A stretch of 64,000 bases of DNA from a virus. Location: the IMG/VR virus record IMGVR_UViG_3300021962_000096, positions 1 to 64,000 of that record. One strand, written 5' to 3'. Made by a program: the position numbers and the translations under genes. Numbering within the stretch: the stretch's first letter is position 1; every line of letters starts with the position of its first letter. Under the pieces are notes generated by a model, which saw only the letters and a program-made list of their open reading frames with translations, was not told where the DNA came from and did no database searches. Shown piece by piece: positions 7,709 through 14,829 of this stretch.

Positions 7709-8256
7709 AATAATTTGTTTCCTTCGATATCGAGTATATCGTATATAGTATACTTGAAAGATGCCTGAGCAGTAAAGTAGCTCACATCTGTTTCTGTGGC
7801 ATTGAAATTTAATGTAGAAAGACTGTATGGAAACATTCTTCTAAATCTTATTTCAATATTGGATATATTGTTACTGTTTAGAACTTGAAGAGTTCCGTCC
7901 GAATATGGTTCATCTCCCTGTTTGGAGAAATGTTGATACATTATATCTTCTTGTTTCCATTCTTCAAATTGTTGAAGTTTTTCTGGATATCCTAATCCAC
8001 GAATCCATTTTTGAAGTTCAATATAATTTGTCATATTTTCATCTATTAAGAATTGGATATTGAGATCTCCAAATCTAATTTTGTCACCAGGAACGTCTAT
8101 ATCTTTTAAATAAGTTGATTGCACAGCAATTCCCAAATCTAAGGATGGGATATTTGCTTGGTTGCAAAAAAAAGTTGCTCCAGGTGCTTTCTTAATAGTA
8201 AATTTAAACCCTGTTGGGGATAAAAAATTTCTATTATCTAATTGTGAATCCAACAT
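7705..8256 (-). CDS. tail-tube-fold virion protein (gp19-related; possible tube initiator or completion protein)
   Basis: 183 residues. Residues about 14-95 follow the same plan as this phage's own gp19: an F-x-F strand, a Cys-x-x-Ala/Ala-x-x-Pro turn (CNQANIPSLDL versus CKAAQLPASNI), a DIDVPGDKIRF strand, and a LIDE...ELQKWIRGL helix (gp19 NDEDF...MERWMQI). It lacks gp19's C-terminal region. Cyanophage annotations call genes at this position variously gp3 or a tube/baseplate protein; the similarity visible here favours a tube-type fold, e.g. a minor tube, cap or initiator component. It sits between gp23 and uvsY under its own late promoter. Confidence 0.7.
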   Translation of the reverse strand: MLDSQLDNRNFLSPTGFKFTIKKAPGATFFCNQANIPSLDLGIAVQSTYLKDIDVPGDKIRFGDLNIQFLIDENMTNYIELQKWIRGLGYPEKLQQFEEWKQEDIMYQHFSKQGDEPYSDGTLQVLNSNNISNIEIRFRRMFPYSLSTLNFNATETDVSYFTAQASFKYTIYDILDIEGNKLL

Positions 8257-8274
8257 TTTTTTGAGCTTTTTATG

Positions 8275-8281
8275 TATTTAG
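8275..8281 (-). promoter_or_regulatory. late promoter after the gp23 terminator
   Basis: Minus-strand CTAAATA in context ATCTAAATACATA, immediately after the T-run of the gp23 terminator and 19-25 bases before the ATG at 8256. It would restart late transcription for the tube-like protein, uvsY and following genes. Confidence 0.65.
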
Positions 8282-8283
8282 AT

Positions 8284-8312
8284 AAAAAAAGAGGAGGTCC
8301 GAAGACCTCCTC
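8284..8312 (-). terminator. rho-independent terminator downstream of gp23
   Basis: Minus strand: GAGGAGGTC (from 8312), loop TTCG, GACCTCCTC, then seven T (8290-8284). A perfect 9-bp GC-rich stem with an exceptionally stable UUCG tetraloop and a clean T-run. It lies about 30 bases past the gp23 stop. Confidence 0.92.
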
Positions 8313-8341
8313 GCACTTCCTTCACACGGATATGAATTATA

Positions 8342-9763
8342 TCACATGAGGTTCTTAACCGCAACTCTTCTGTAGTAACGGTTTTGGTTAACGTGCAGAG
8401 CACCGAGACCCTGGTTGGTTCCTTCTGCGAATGGGTTAGCGACCAGACCGTAACGGGTCTTGAAGCCAATCTTAGGCTGGAAGGAGTTCTCACCAACGGC
8501 ACGGACCATTTGGAGAGGAACGTATGGGCAATAGAACAGACCTGCGTCATAAGGGGAAGTACCCTTGTAACCAACAACGTAGTACTGGTTACCAGGTGCT
8601 CCGTTAGCGGAGGTCAGGTTTGCCGAATAAGGATCGATGTAGACGCGATACTTACCTTGGAGAACACCAGCGAAGGTGTTACCGGTGTCATCAACGTTCA
8701 GGTTAGCGTTGAGTGCAGGGGTGTAATCGAGAACACCAGCCATGGTCAGTGCTGAAGCAACGTCAGCAGAGCACATGATGATGTTGCCCTTTCCTCTACG
8801 AGTTCTTTGTGCAATTGCGTTAGCATCGCGCTCGATTTGGAACAGGAGACCCTTGAACTTCTCAACAGACCAACGACCATTGGAGTCAACGTCGAGGTCG
8901 AATGTACCAGCGGTAGCAACGTTCTGAACAGCACCTACTTCAGCAACCTTGTAGATAGTTCTGATAACTTCGCGGTTGATCTCAGCAAGAATCTCTGTGG
9001 AGAGAATGTTTGCGAGTTCCGCTTCAGCGTTCAGACCGTGGATTGCCTTGAGGTCTTGAGCCAGTTCTAAGCTGTACTCAGCCTTCAGTGCGCGTGACTT
9101 GGCGGTAACAGTGACTTTCTCGATCGAGAATGCCATCTGGTTGAATGCATCATCGCCAGTGCCGTCAAGACCTTCTGCCTCAGCAGTAGTCATGCCCTGA
9201 CCGACATTGTAGCTCAGGGAAGCAGCAGCACCAACAGGGTTCAGAACAGATGGGTTGCTGCCGCTCTGAGCGGTAGTACCCATACCAGCGAGACCGTCGC
9301 TATGACCTGTCTCAACGTTGGATGCATTGTCACGTCCGGAGAATGCCGAATCAGGCTCGTTGAAGAATGCTTCGGTTCCAGACTGATTGGTGTAACGTGA
9401 ACGCATCGCGAAGATGAGTCCAGTAGGACCACTCATAGGCTGAACGCCAGCCAGGTCATAAGCGACCAGGTTAGGCATGGAGCGTCTGATCAGTGAGATC
9501 AGAACTGGGTCGAAACCTGCAACAGGACCAGCTGCAGTTGCGCCACCACTGAAACCAGCGGGGGAAGAACCAGCGCTGTTGGTTGGAGCTTCGGAAAGGA
9601 ATGAACCAGACTGCTCAAATGCAGACTGTTCACGGAGGAATTTTTCTTGGTTTTCAAGCAGGACTGCGGTTACAGCTCTTCTGTGCGAATCTTTGATAGG
9701 ATCAAGACCCTCATAATTGAGGAGAGGTGCCCACTTTTCCTGCAGATGCTCGGATTGGAACAT
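8342..9763 (-). CDS. 23: gp23, major capsid protein
   Basis: 473 residues; T4 gp23 is 521. The protein begins with MFQSEHLQEKWAPLL and has the conserved capsid core (DPVLISLIRRSMPNLVAYDL, GVQPMSGPTGLIFAMR). A likely gp21 processing site is seen near residue 54 (SGSFLSE then APT), so roughly the first 55 residues would be a removed delta-piece. The C-terminal part ending RRVAVKNLM is also conserved. It forms the hexameric lattice of the head. An AAAGG ribosome site precedes the ATG. A strong terminator follows. GC content is visibly higher than in neighbouring genes, as is common for highly expressed capsid genes. Confidence 0.98.
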   Translation of the reverse strand: MFQSEHLQEKWAPLLNYEGLDPIKDSHRRAVTAVLLENQEKFLREQSAFEQSGSFLSEAPTNSAGSSPAGFSGGATAAGPVAGFDPVLISLIRRSMPNLVAYDLAGVQPMSGPTGLIFAMRSRYTNQSGTEAFFNEPDSAFSGRDNASNVETGHSDGLAGMGTTAQSGSNPSVLNPVGAAASLSYNVGQGMTTAEAEGLDGTGDDAFNQMAFSIEKVTVTAKSRALKAEYSLELAQDLKAIHGLNAEAELANILSTEILAEINREVIRTIYKVAEVGAVQNVATAGTFDLDVDSNGRWSVEKFKGLLFQIERDANAIAQRTRRGKGNIIMCSADVASALTMAGVLDYTPALNANLNVDDTGNTFAGVLQGKYRVYIDPYSANLTSANGAPGNQYYVVGYKGTSPYDAGLFYCPYVPLQMVRAVGENSFQPKIGFKTRYGLVANPFAEGTNQGLGALHVNQNRYYRRVAVKNLM

Positions 9764-9816
9764 TTGCGTTTACCTTTTGTGGATGTTTACGTTTGAATTA
9801 ATATTAAATTCAGGGG

Positions 9817-10920
9817 TTATTTGCTAATGGAACCCATGGTTCTCAGGTATGCAGCCATAGTACCCGAAACAGATTCGGGAGTTACGTCTACTCCTTCAGA
9901 AATGGATTCAGTCTTAGCAGATGAAGACTTGGAGCTAAAATATGACTCCTTCAGCGTCTCCAGTTTTTCACGATATTGAGTCTCACTTTCAAACTCAACA
10001 CTTTCGGCAAGTGAAGCGAGCTTCTCTTTCTGTGTCTGTGCAAGACCTTCAGAGACTTGATCTAAGATTCCTTCAGCAACCGACTCTGCGAGACGCTTGT
10101 TTAGGGAAACGTTTTTCTCAATTTGCTCGTTGAGTTTTGTTTCCATTTCATCAAGTTTATCTACCATGCTTTCAAGCACATCATATTTATCTTCAGGGAT
10201 GGTTACATAATGTTCTTCAAAAAGTTGCTTCATTCCAACAAGGAATGAATCAGTCATTTCGGTCTTAAGACCTGCTTCAACTGCGAGTGTATTTTCGGTC
10301 ATCCACTCGTCAGCAACATATTCGAGATAAGAATCTACTCTTTCAGCAAGAGCAGTCTTCTCTTCTTCGATAGCTTCAGCGAAAGCTGCAGCATATTCTT
10401 CTTTGATTTGTTGTTCGATAACAGCAACCTTAGAGTTGATTGCTGCTTCAAAAATCATGCGTGCTTTTTCTTGGAATTCTTCGGAGAGTTCCTCACCTTG
10501 AAGAAGAGCATTGACATCTTCTTCGATGTCATACTCAGAAATGACTTCTTCAGTTTCTTCTTCAGTAGTTTCTTCAGTGACTTCTTCTTCAGCAACTACT
10601 TCTTCTTCAGTAGTTTCTTCTTCAGCAACTACTTCTTCGTCAGAAAGATCTTCTTCTTCCTTGACTCCTTTAGCTGCTTCAGCGGCACCAGCACCCTTAT
10701 TAACTACATCCTTAACTTGCTTTAAAGATCCACCAGGGGTCTTTAACTTTGCTGAATCGTCGTCAGATCTGTAGTTATCGGGGGTAGGACCACCGAGATC
10801 TTCATAGCTTCCGGCAACTGAAGTATCCATTGAATCCGCCGCTGCAGCACCAGCATTAACGGCAGTTTTGGATTGCTTAGTGCCTGCTTCCATTTCTTGT
10901 AAATTGTTGTCACTAGACAT
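9817..10920 (-). CDS. 22: gp22, prohead core scaffold protein
   Basis: 367 residues, highly acidic and Ala/Glu-rich with long predicted helices, as expected of the scaffold that fills the prohead and is destroyed by gp21. Residues about 90-125 form a low-complexity EEVVAEEETTEEE tract. T4 gp22 is 269 residues, so this version has an extended acidic N-terminal part. The C-terminal half (e.g. EDKYDVLESMVDKLDEMET) resembles other cyanophage gp22. It lies between gp21 and gp23, the T4 order. A perfect late promoter TATAAATA precedes it. Confidence 0.95.
   Translation of the reverse strand: MSSDNNLQEMEAGTKQSKTAVNAGAAAADSMDTSVAGSYEDLGGPTPDNYRSDDDSAKLKTPGGSLKQVKDVVNKGAGAAEAAKGVKEEEDLSDEEVVAEEETTEEEVVAEEEVTEETTEEETEEVISEYDIEEDVNALLQGEELSEEFQEKARMIFEAAINSKVAVIEQQIKEEYAAAFAEAIEEEKTALAERVDSYLEYVADEWMTENTLAVEAGLKTEMTDSFLVGMKQLFEEHYVTIPEDKYDVLESMVDKLDEMETKLNEQIEKNVSLNKRLAESVAEGILDQVSEGLAQTQKEKLASLAESVEFESETQYREKLETLKESYFSSKSSSAKTESISEGVDVTPESVSGTMAAYLRTMGSISK
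10545..10650 (-). repeat. low-complexity Glu/Val/Thr codon repeat inside gp22
   Basis: About 105 bp of near-repeating TTCTTCTTCAG-type units (plus-strand view) encoding alternating EEE, VVAEEE and TTEEE blocks. Repeat number could vary by slippage, changing the acidic tract length of the scaffold. Confidence 0.7.
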
Positions 10921-10954
10921 TTGAACTCTCCGATTTACCTGTGTATTAAATCTA

Positions 10955-10966
10955 TATTTATTTATA
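10955..10966 (-). promoter_or_regulatory. late promoter upstream of gp22
   Basis: Minus-strand TATAAATAAATA: a perfect T4 late element TATAAATA (10959-10966) overlapping a second AATAAATA (10955-10962). It lies between gp21 and gp22, 35-46 bases before the gp22 ATG. Confidence 0.75.
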
Positions 10967-10984
10967 AATTAATATATTTAATGT

Positions 10985-11635
10985 TTAGAGACTTCTTAAG
11001 AAGTCATCAAACAAATTTAACTTATGTTCATCAAGTTTTCTTTGATCGACTAAAGTATTAATTCTGCGTTTGGTTTGCTCAGCAAACTTTTCACGAAGAA
11101 TGCCTCCTTCCCAAACCCATTCTTTTCCTTCCATAATTCCTGATACGAATGCATCAGGAGCGGAAGGATCGGCAACGATATCAGCAGCAGTAGCTAGCAT
11201 AAAATCTTCACCAACAACTTTGATACCATTACGGTCTTCTCTTAAAGATCCAATACCTCTAGAAGAAACACCGAGTTTTACGCCTTCATCTAAAAGAGAA
11301 GCCGCAATTTTTCCCATTGGTGTTCCGAGAATTTTTGCTTTTCCGATAAAGTTGGATCCGCTTTCTTTCAGAGAAACAATCTTATGAGAAACACGATCTA
11401 AATTGACGGTTGGACCATCAGGATGACCGAGTTCTCCAAGTGCTCTACCAGCAACAACATGATTTTCATTGTAGCGAGAAACTTCGCGACGAAGAGTCTC
11501 CATTGGATACATACGACCATTACGGTTTTTGATGTCTCCTTGGAGAAAAACTCCTTCGATGTAAAGGGATTTTTTGCCGCCTTTTGATTCTACGATAATT
11601 TCTACGTTTTCAATTTCTTCCCTAATTAATTTCAT
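10985..11635 (-). CDS. 21: gp21, prohead core protease
   Basis: 216 residues; T4 gp21 is 212. A serine protease of the U9/herpesvirus-assemblin type: the catalytic His lies in GELGHPDGP (His71) and the nucleophile in LGVSSRGIG (Ser124 or Ser125). It is encapsidated in the prohead, digests gp22 and internal proteins, and trims gp23 after Leu/Ile-x-Glu sites before DNA packaging. Its start overlaps the stop of the preceding structural gene by one base. Confidence 0.97.
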   Translation of the reverse strand: MKLIREEIENVEIIVESKGGKKSLYIEGVFLQGDIKNRNGRMYPMETLRREVSRYNENHVVAGRALGELGHPDGPTVNLDRVSHKIVSLKESGSNFIGKAKILGTPMGKIAASLLDEGVKLGVSSRGIGSLREDRNGIKVVGEDFMLATAADIVADPSAPDAFVSGIMEGKEWVWEGGILREKFAEQTKRRINTLVDQRKLDEHKLNLFDDFLRSL

Positions 11636-12183
11636 TATGCTACTCCTGAAATTTGAACTTGTTGTGCATGTAAAGTTCCAGTGCCAGTATCAGTTCTAGC
11701 TGCCAATCTCACTGAGAGGCTTGCTGTGACATCTGCTCCTGCAAAATCTCCAGCAGCACTAGAGTCATAAGCAACTGTACATGTGGTTTGGAAATTTCCA
11801 TTGAAATTTGAAGTGGTATCTACACTAGTTACTTCAACATGGAGGAGATTCAGCGCCGAATTTGATCCACCTGTTATTGTAATAAAATCTCCAACTCCAA
11901 ATGGACACTGTGTTCCTTCTGGGAAAGTAATTGTGGTAGAAGCTCCTGTAGTAATTCCAACAACTCTATTAGATGCTTTTGTTAAAGCAAGGGTAGCGGA
12001 AGTTCCTGCAGGAATATAATAATCATTAGTAGTGGCGGTAGGTGCGCTATCAATTTTTACATGGGCACCAGCCGTTACGGCAACAACCCTAATGACATTT
12101 GAAGAGACAACAAAAGAACTTGTCATCCCAGAAGTGGCACTAGTTGCCAATGATGTTGATAATCCTACAGGTCTATGAGCCAT
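11635..12183 (-). CDS. putative virion structural protein (between gp67 and gp21)
   Basis: 182 residues, Ser/Thr/Ala-rich and beta-strand-rich throughout (VIRVVAVTAGAHVKIDSAPT, FPEGTQCPFGVGDFITITGG), with no charged coiled coil. It sits in the head module exactly where T4 carries gp68, but it does not resemble a small core protein and looks more like a surface or decoration protein. No family is recognised. The start is ATG at 12183, 35 bases after the gp67 stop, with a late-type motif just upstream. Confidence 0.75.
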   Translation of the reverse strand: MAHRPVGLSTSLATSATSGMTSSFVVSSNVIRVVAVTAGAHVKIDSAPTATTNDYYIPAGTSATLALTKASNRVVGITTGASTTITFPEGTQCPFGVGDFITITGGSNSALNLLHVEVTSVDTTSNFNGNFQTTCTVAYDSSAAGDFAGADVTASLSVRLAARTDTGTGTLHAQQVQISGVA

Positions 12184-12212
12184 TATTCTAAAATTAAATA
12201 CACTTTAATAGT

Positions 12213-12220
12213 TATTTATT
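12213..12220 (-). promoter_or_regulatory. late promoter motif upstream of the 182-residue structural gene
   Basis: Minus-strand AATAAATA in context AATAATAAATAACT, overlapping the gp67 stop codon and 30-37 bases before the ATG at 12183. Confidence 0.55.
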
Positions 12221-12392
12221 ATTCTTCGCTTTCTTCCTCATAGGGTTCGTCAGCATCAAACATAGAATTTGCTACTTCTGGACGTGCAGCTTCGATTCTT
12301 TCTGCTGATTTTGCAAAAAGCATATCCTTGATCTTATCACTGATTTGGGAAGGTGATTCATCAGATTGGATCATATCTAAAAGTTCTTCCAT
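12219..12392 (-). CDS. 67: gp67-like prohead core protein (57 aa)
   Basis: A 57-residue gene read directly from the sequence: it begins MEELLDMIQSDESPSQISD and ends in an acidic tail DADEPYEEESEE. T4 gp67 (80 aa) begins MEGLIEAIKSNDL, has the same short helical core, and ends in an acidic run; both lie between portal gp20 and protease gp21. In T4 gp67 is a core component needed for correct head shape and is cleaved by gp21. The start is ATG at 12392, with a late promoter 29-36 bases upstream. The match rests on length, start, tail and position. Confidence 0.85.
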   Translation of the reverse strand: MEELLDMIQSDESPSQISDKIKDMLFAKSAERIEAARPEVANSMFDADEPYEEESEE

Positions 12393-12420
12393 GTTAATAT
12401 TGTAATAAACAACTATAATT

Positions 12421-12428
12421 TATTTATT
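12421..12428 (-). promoter_or_regulatory. late promoter motif upstream of gp67
   Basis: Minus-strand AATAAATA (context GCAATAAATAAATT) between the gp20 stop and the gp67 start. Confidence 0.55.
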
Positions 12429-12431
12429 GCC

Positions 12432-14108
12432 TTAAATTTCGCCGCCTTTTGGCATTTCGATAGCAGATGCATCTACTTCTGGCGCATTAAGTTCGGGTTC
12501 CATTACAGGTTTTCCTAAATCCATACCTGCTGCAGAATCTATTGGCATTCCTGTTTCTGGATCTACAGGTACACTTGGATCTGGAATTATTCCGTCTTTA
12601 ATTTCTTTTTTGATCATCATATCTTCTTCAATAATTTCTTGATCTGTTTGACGGAGAATTTTACGTCTTACATAATCTTGCGAATAATATTTTCCAATAT
12701 ATGGTTCTGCAGTTTGAACTAAAGCAAGTCTTTCATTCATCAACTCCGCTTCTTTCATTTCTGCAAAATGATTATCATAGAGGAAGTCATATTGAATATG
12801 CTCACTCATTATGTTCCAATCTTCTGGAGTAATGATATTCTTGAGAAGGAGTTGAGTTCTCAACATATCATTAAACATTCCAGAAAATCTCTTTCTCAAA
12901 CGTCCAACAAACTTACTGAATTTAACTTCATCTCTCAGGATCTCAGAAGATCTTCCAAGGTTAAACCCACCTTCTCCATCCATTCTCGATGTTGGGACGT
13001 TAAGCGAACGGAAGAGTTTCTTTTTAAAATATTCAATATCAGTGATTTCTCCAAGGTTTTGGCCACCTGGCAACGTTGAGATTTCAGTTCCTCTCCCACC
13101 TTCTCGTCTAGGGAGCCAAAAATCCTCAAGCATGGACATGTATTTTTTGTCATCTCTGATTTCTCCTGTGTTTGCGTCATAAACAAGTTTGTTGCGATAA
13201 CGCATCATAACGTCACGAAGATATTGTTCTGCCTTAACTTTGGGCAAATTGCCAACATCGATATAAAATATTCTACGCTCAGGTGCTCTTGATAATCTAT
13301 AAATTACCAAAGAGTCTTCAATCATACGAAGTTGATTGAGAGATTTAATTGCTTTATGGAGATAGGAAAGGGTAGTTCCTTTATTTCTATCCACTAATCC
13401 AGAAGTGCAATATGAAATGGAATCTTTTGTCATTTTGATTCCATTTGAACTTCCACTATATCCTCCAGGTCTAGGTGTTCCCATAGGATAAGTTTCTTTT
13501 TGGGTGTAAATAAAATATTCTTCTATTTCTGGAAAATTATAATCTAATGGATTTTCTGTATTACTTGAAAGTCTTAATTCATCTCCTTTTCTCTTTTTCT
13601 CTTGACGAATATAACGCATTTTAGATGCGTCAATATATCTAAGTTCTTGAATTCCTTCACTAGGATTTTTTATGTCAATTATTTTGTGATAATAAATTCT
13701 ACCATCTATATACCAGTTTCTATAGATTTCGTGTGCTTTTTTATCAAAATCTAATAACTCTAAAATATATTTAAACTCGTTGCGAATTTTTTTCTTAATG
13801 CCGTCACTGGCATTTAAATTTGACAACTCAATCTGTACAGGACTGTCATTTGTATCGGAGACAATCGCTTCATTTACAATATCTTCAATTGCACCATCCA
13901 CCTCTGGGTGCAATGCCATTTCTCTATACCTTTTAATTAGATCGAATTCAGATCTATATACTCCTTCTATATCAACATAAGATCCAAAAAACCCGCTACT
14001 CAGATAAAAGTCAGACCCGTCCTCCTTAGAAGGAGGAACGGGTGACGGTGTGAGTTCGGGTTTTTTATCGTCTGAATCTTCAATAGAAAAGCCAAAAAGC
14101 CTAGACAT
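12432..14108 (-). CDS. 20: gp20, portal vertex protein
   Basis: 558 residues; T4 gp20 is 524. Conserved portal segments include FDLIKRYREMALHPEVDGAI, RAPERRIFYIDVGNLPKVKA and the tunnel/stem region around LWLPRREGGRGTEISTLPGG. The C-terminus ends in an acidic, Pro/Met-rich stretch. The dodecameric portal nucleates head assembly, is the DNA channel, and docks gp17 and the neck proteins gp13 and gp14. It sits between gp19 and gp67 in the T4 order. Confidence 0.98.
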   Translation of the reverse strand: MSRLFGFSIEDSDDKKPELTPSPVPPSKEDGSDFYLSSGFFGSYVDIEGVYRSEFDLIKRYREMALHPEVDGAIEDIVNEAIVSDTNDSPVQIELSNLNASDGIKKKIRNEFKYILELLDFDKKAHEIYRNWYIDGRIYYHKIIDIKNPSEGIQELRYIDASKMRYIRQEKKRKGDELRLSSNTENPLDYNFPEIEEYFIYTQKETYPMGTPRPGGYSGSSNGIKMTKDSISYCTSGLVDRNKGTTLSYLHKAIKSLNQLRMIEDSLVIYRLSRAPERRIFYIDVGNLPKVKAEQYLRDVMMRYRNKLVYDANTGEIRDDKKYMSMLEDFWLPRREGGRGTEISTLPGGQNLGEITDIEYFKKKLFRSLNVPTSRMDGEGGFNLGRSSEILRDEVKFSKFVGRLRKRFSGMFNDMLRTQLLLKNIITPEDWNIMSEHIQYDFLYDNHFAEMKEAELMNERLALVQTAEPYIGKYYSQDYVRRKILRQTDQEIIEEDMMIKKEIKDGIIPDPSVPVDPETGMPIDSAAGMDLGKPVMEPELNAPEVDASAIEMPKGGEI

Positions 14109-14139
14109 AATTATAAGTTAAACTTGAATTATCTTAGAC

Positions 14140-14146
14140 TATTTAG
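14140..14146 (-). promoter_or_regulatory. late promoter motif upstream of gp20
   Basis: Minus-strand CTAAATA (context GCCTAAATAGTC) in the 59-bp gap between the gp19 stop and the gp20 ATG. Confidence 0.6.
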
Positions 14147-14167
14147 GCAATTTCAAATATAAGATTA

Positions 14168-14794
14168 TCAAGCTCCGAGATTTGCCTGATCTTGTGCTGC
14201 TTGGCTACCATTGTTACCGGTTGCGGTTACGTTTTCTGGTGTCCAATATTGTACAGCAAAATCAACTGTAAATTCTTCAATTGTGTCTGAAGAATCGAAT
14301 GACAGATCAATAGCGGAGATTGCAGTTGGGAAAATTCCGTAGAATTTATACTGTGCAATTCCTCTCAGTCCCTGACCAGTAGCAACACCTTTTCCTTCTG
14401 TTGAAGAATTTCTGGTAAGTTGTTTTACTGTTGCATTGACTTGATAATCTGCAGGATTAACTTTACCTGAACCATCAGCATATTGACCGATGATTTGCAT
14501 CCAACGCTCCATAGCGTTTCTAATTACAAAATCCTCATCATTGATGATTGTGATTGTCCAAGGATCAAAAGTTCTGTCTCCAGCTACTTTAAATGTTCTT
14601 CCTCTAAAAGGAACATCGATGGATGCGATGTTTGAAGCAGGAAGTTGAGCTGCCTTGCAAAGCATAGAGAAATTAGTTGCACTAAAAGATTCTGCTCCAG
14701 AACCTGGGAATGAAGTAAGTTGAACTTCAAATAGATTGGGGCGGGCACCGCCCCCTTTCATAGCACTTTTGAAACTTTCGATTGTGTAAGCCAT
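14168..14794 (-). CDS. 19: gp19, tail tube protein
   Basis: 208 residues; T4 gp19 is 163. It begins MAYTIESFKSAMKGGGARPN, the usual cyanophage gp19 start, and has the tube-fold core (ASIDVPFRGRTFKVAGDRTF, DEDFVIRNAMERWMQIIGQ). The C-terminal tail (VTATGNNGSQAAQDQANLGA) is flexible and probably surface exposed. It polymerises on the baseplate into the inner tube through which DNA passes. The order gp18-gp19-gp20 is as in T4. A GGAGG ribosome site precedes the ATG. Confidence 0.97.
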   Translation of the reverse strand: MAYTIESFKSAMKGGGARPNLFEVQLTSFPGSGAESFSATNFSMLCKAAQLPASNIASIDVPFRGRTFKVAGDRTFDPWTITIINDEDFVIRNAMERWMQIIGQYADGSGKVNPADYQVNATVKQLTRNSSTEGKGVATGQGLRGIAQYKFYGIFPTAISAIDLSFDSSDTIEEFTVDFAVQYWTPENVTATGNNGSQAAQDQANLGA

Positions 14795-14829
14795 TTTTGG
14801 GTCCTCCTAGTGTTAATTAGATAATAAAA

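Noticed and set aside
8384-8755. 123-codon plus-strand frame opposite gp23
   Set aside because: Antisense to the major capsid gene, with no domain and no promoter; a by-product of the higher GC of gp23.
10408-10774. Ser/Phe-rich plus-strand frames opposite gp22
   Set aside because: Homopolymeric sequence reflecting the antisense of the Glu-rich repeat in the scaffold gene.
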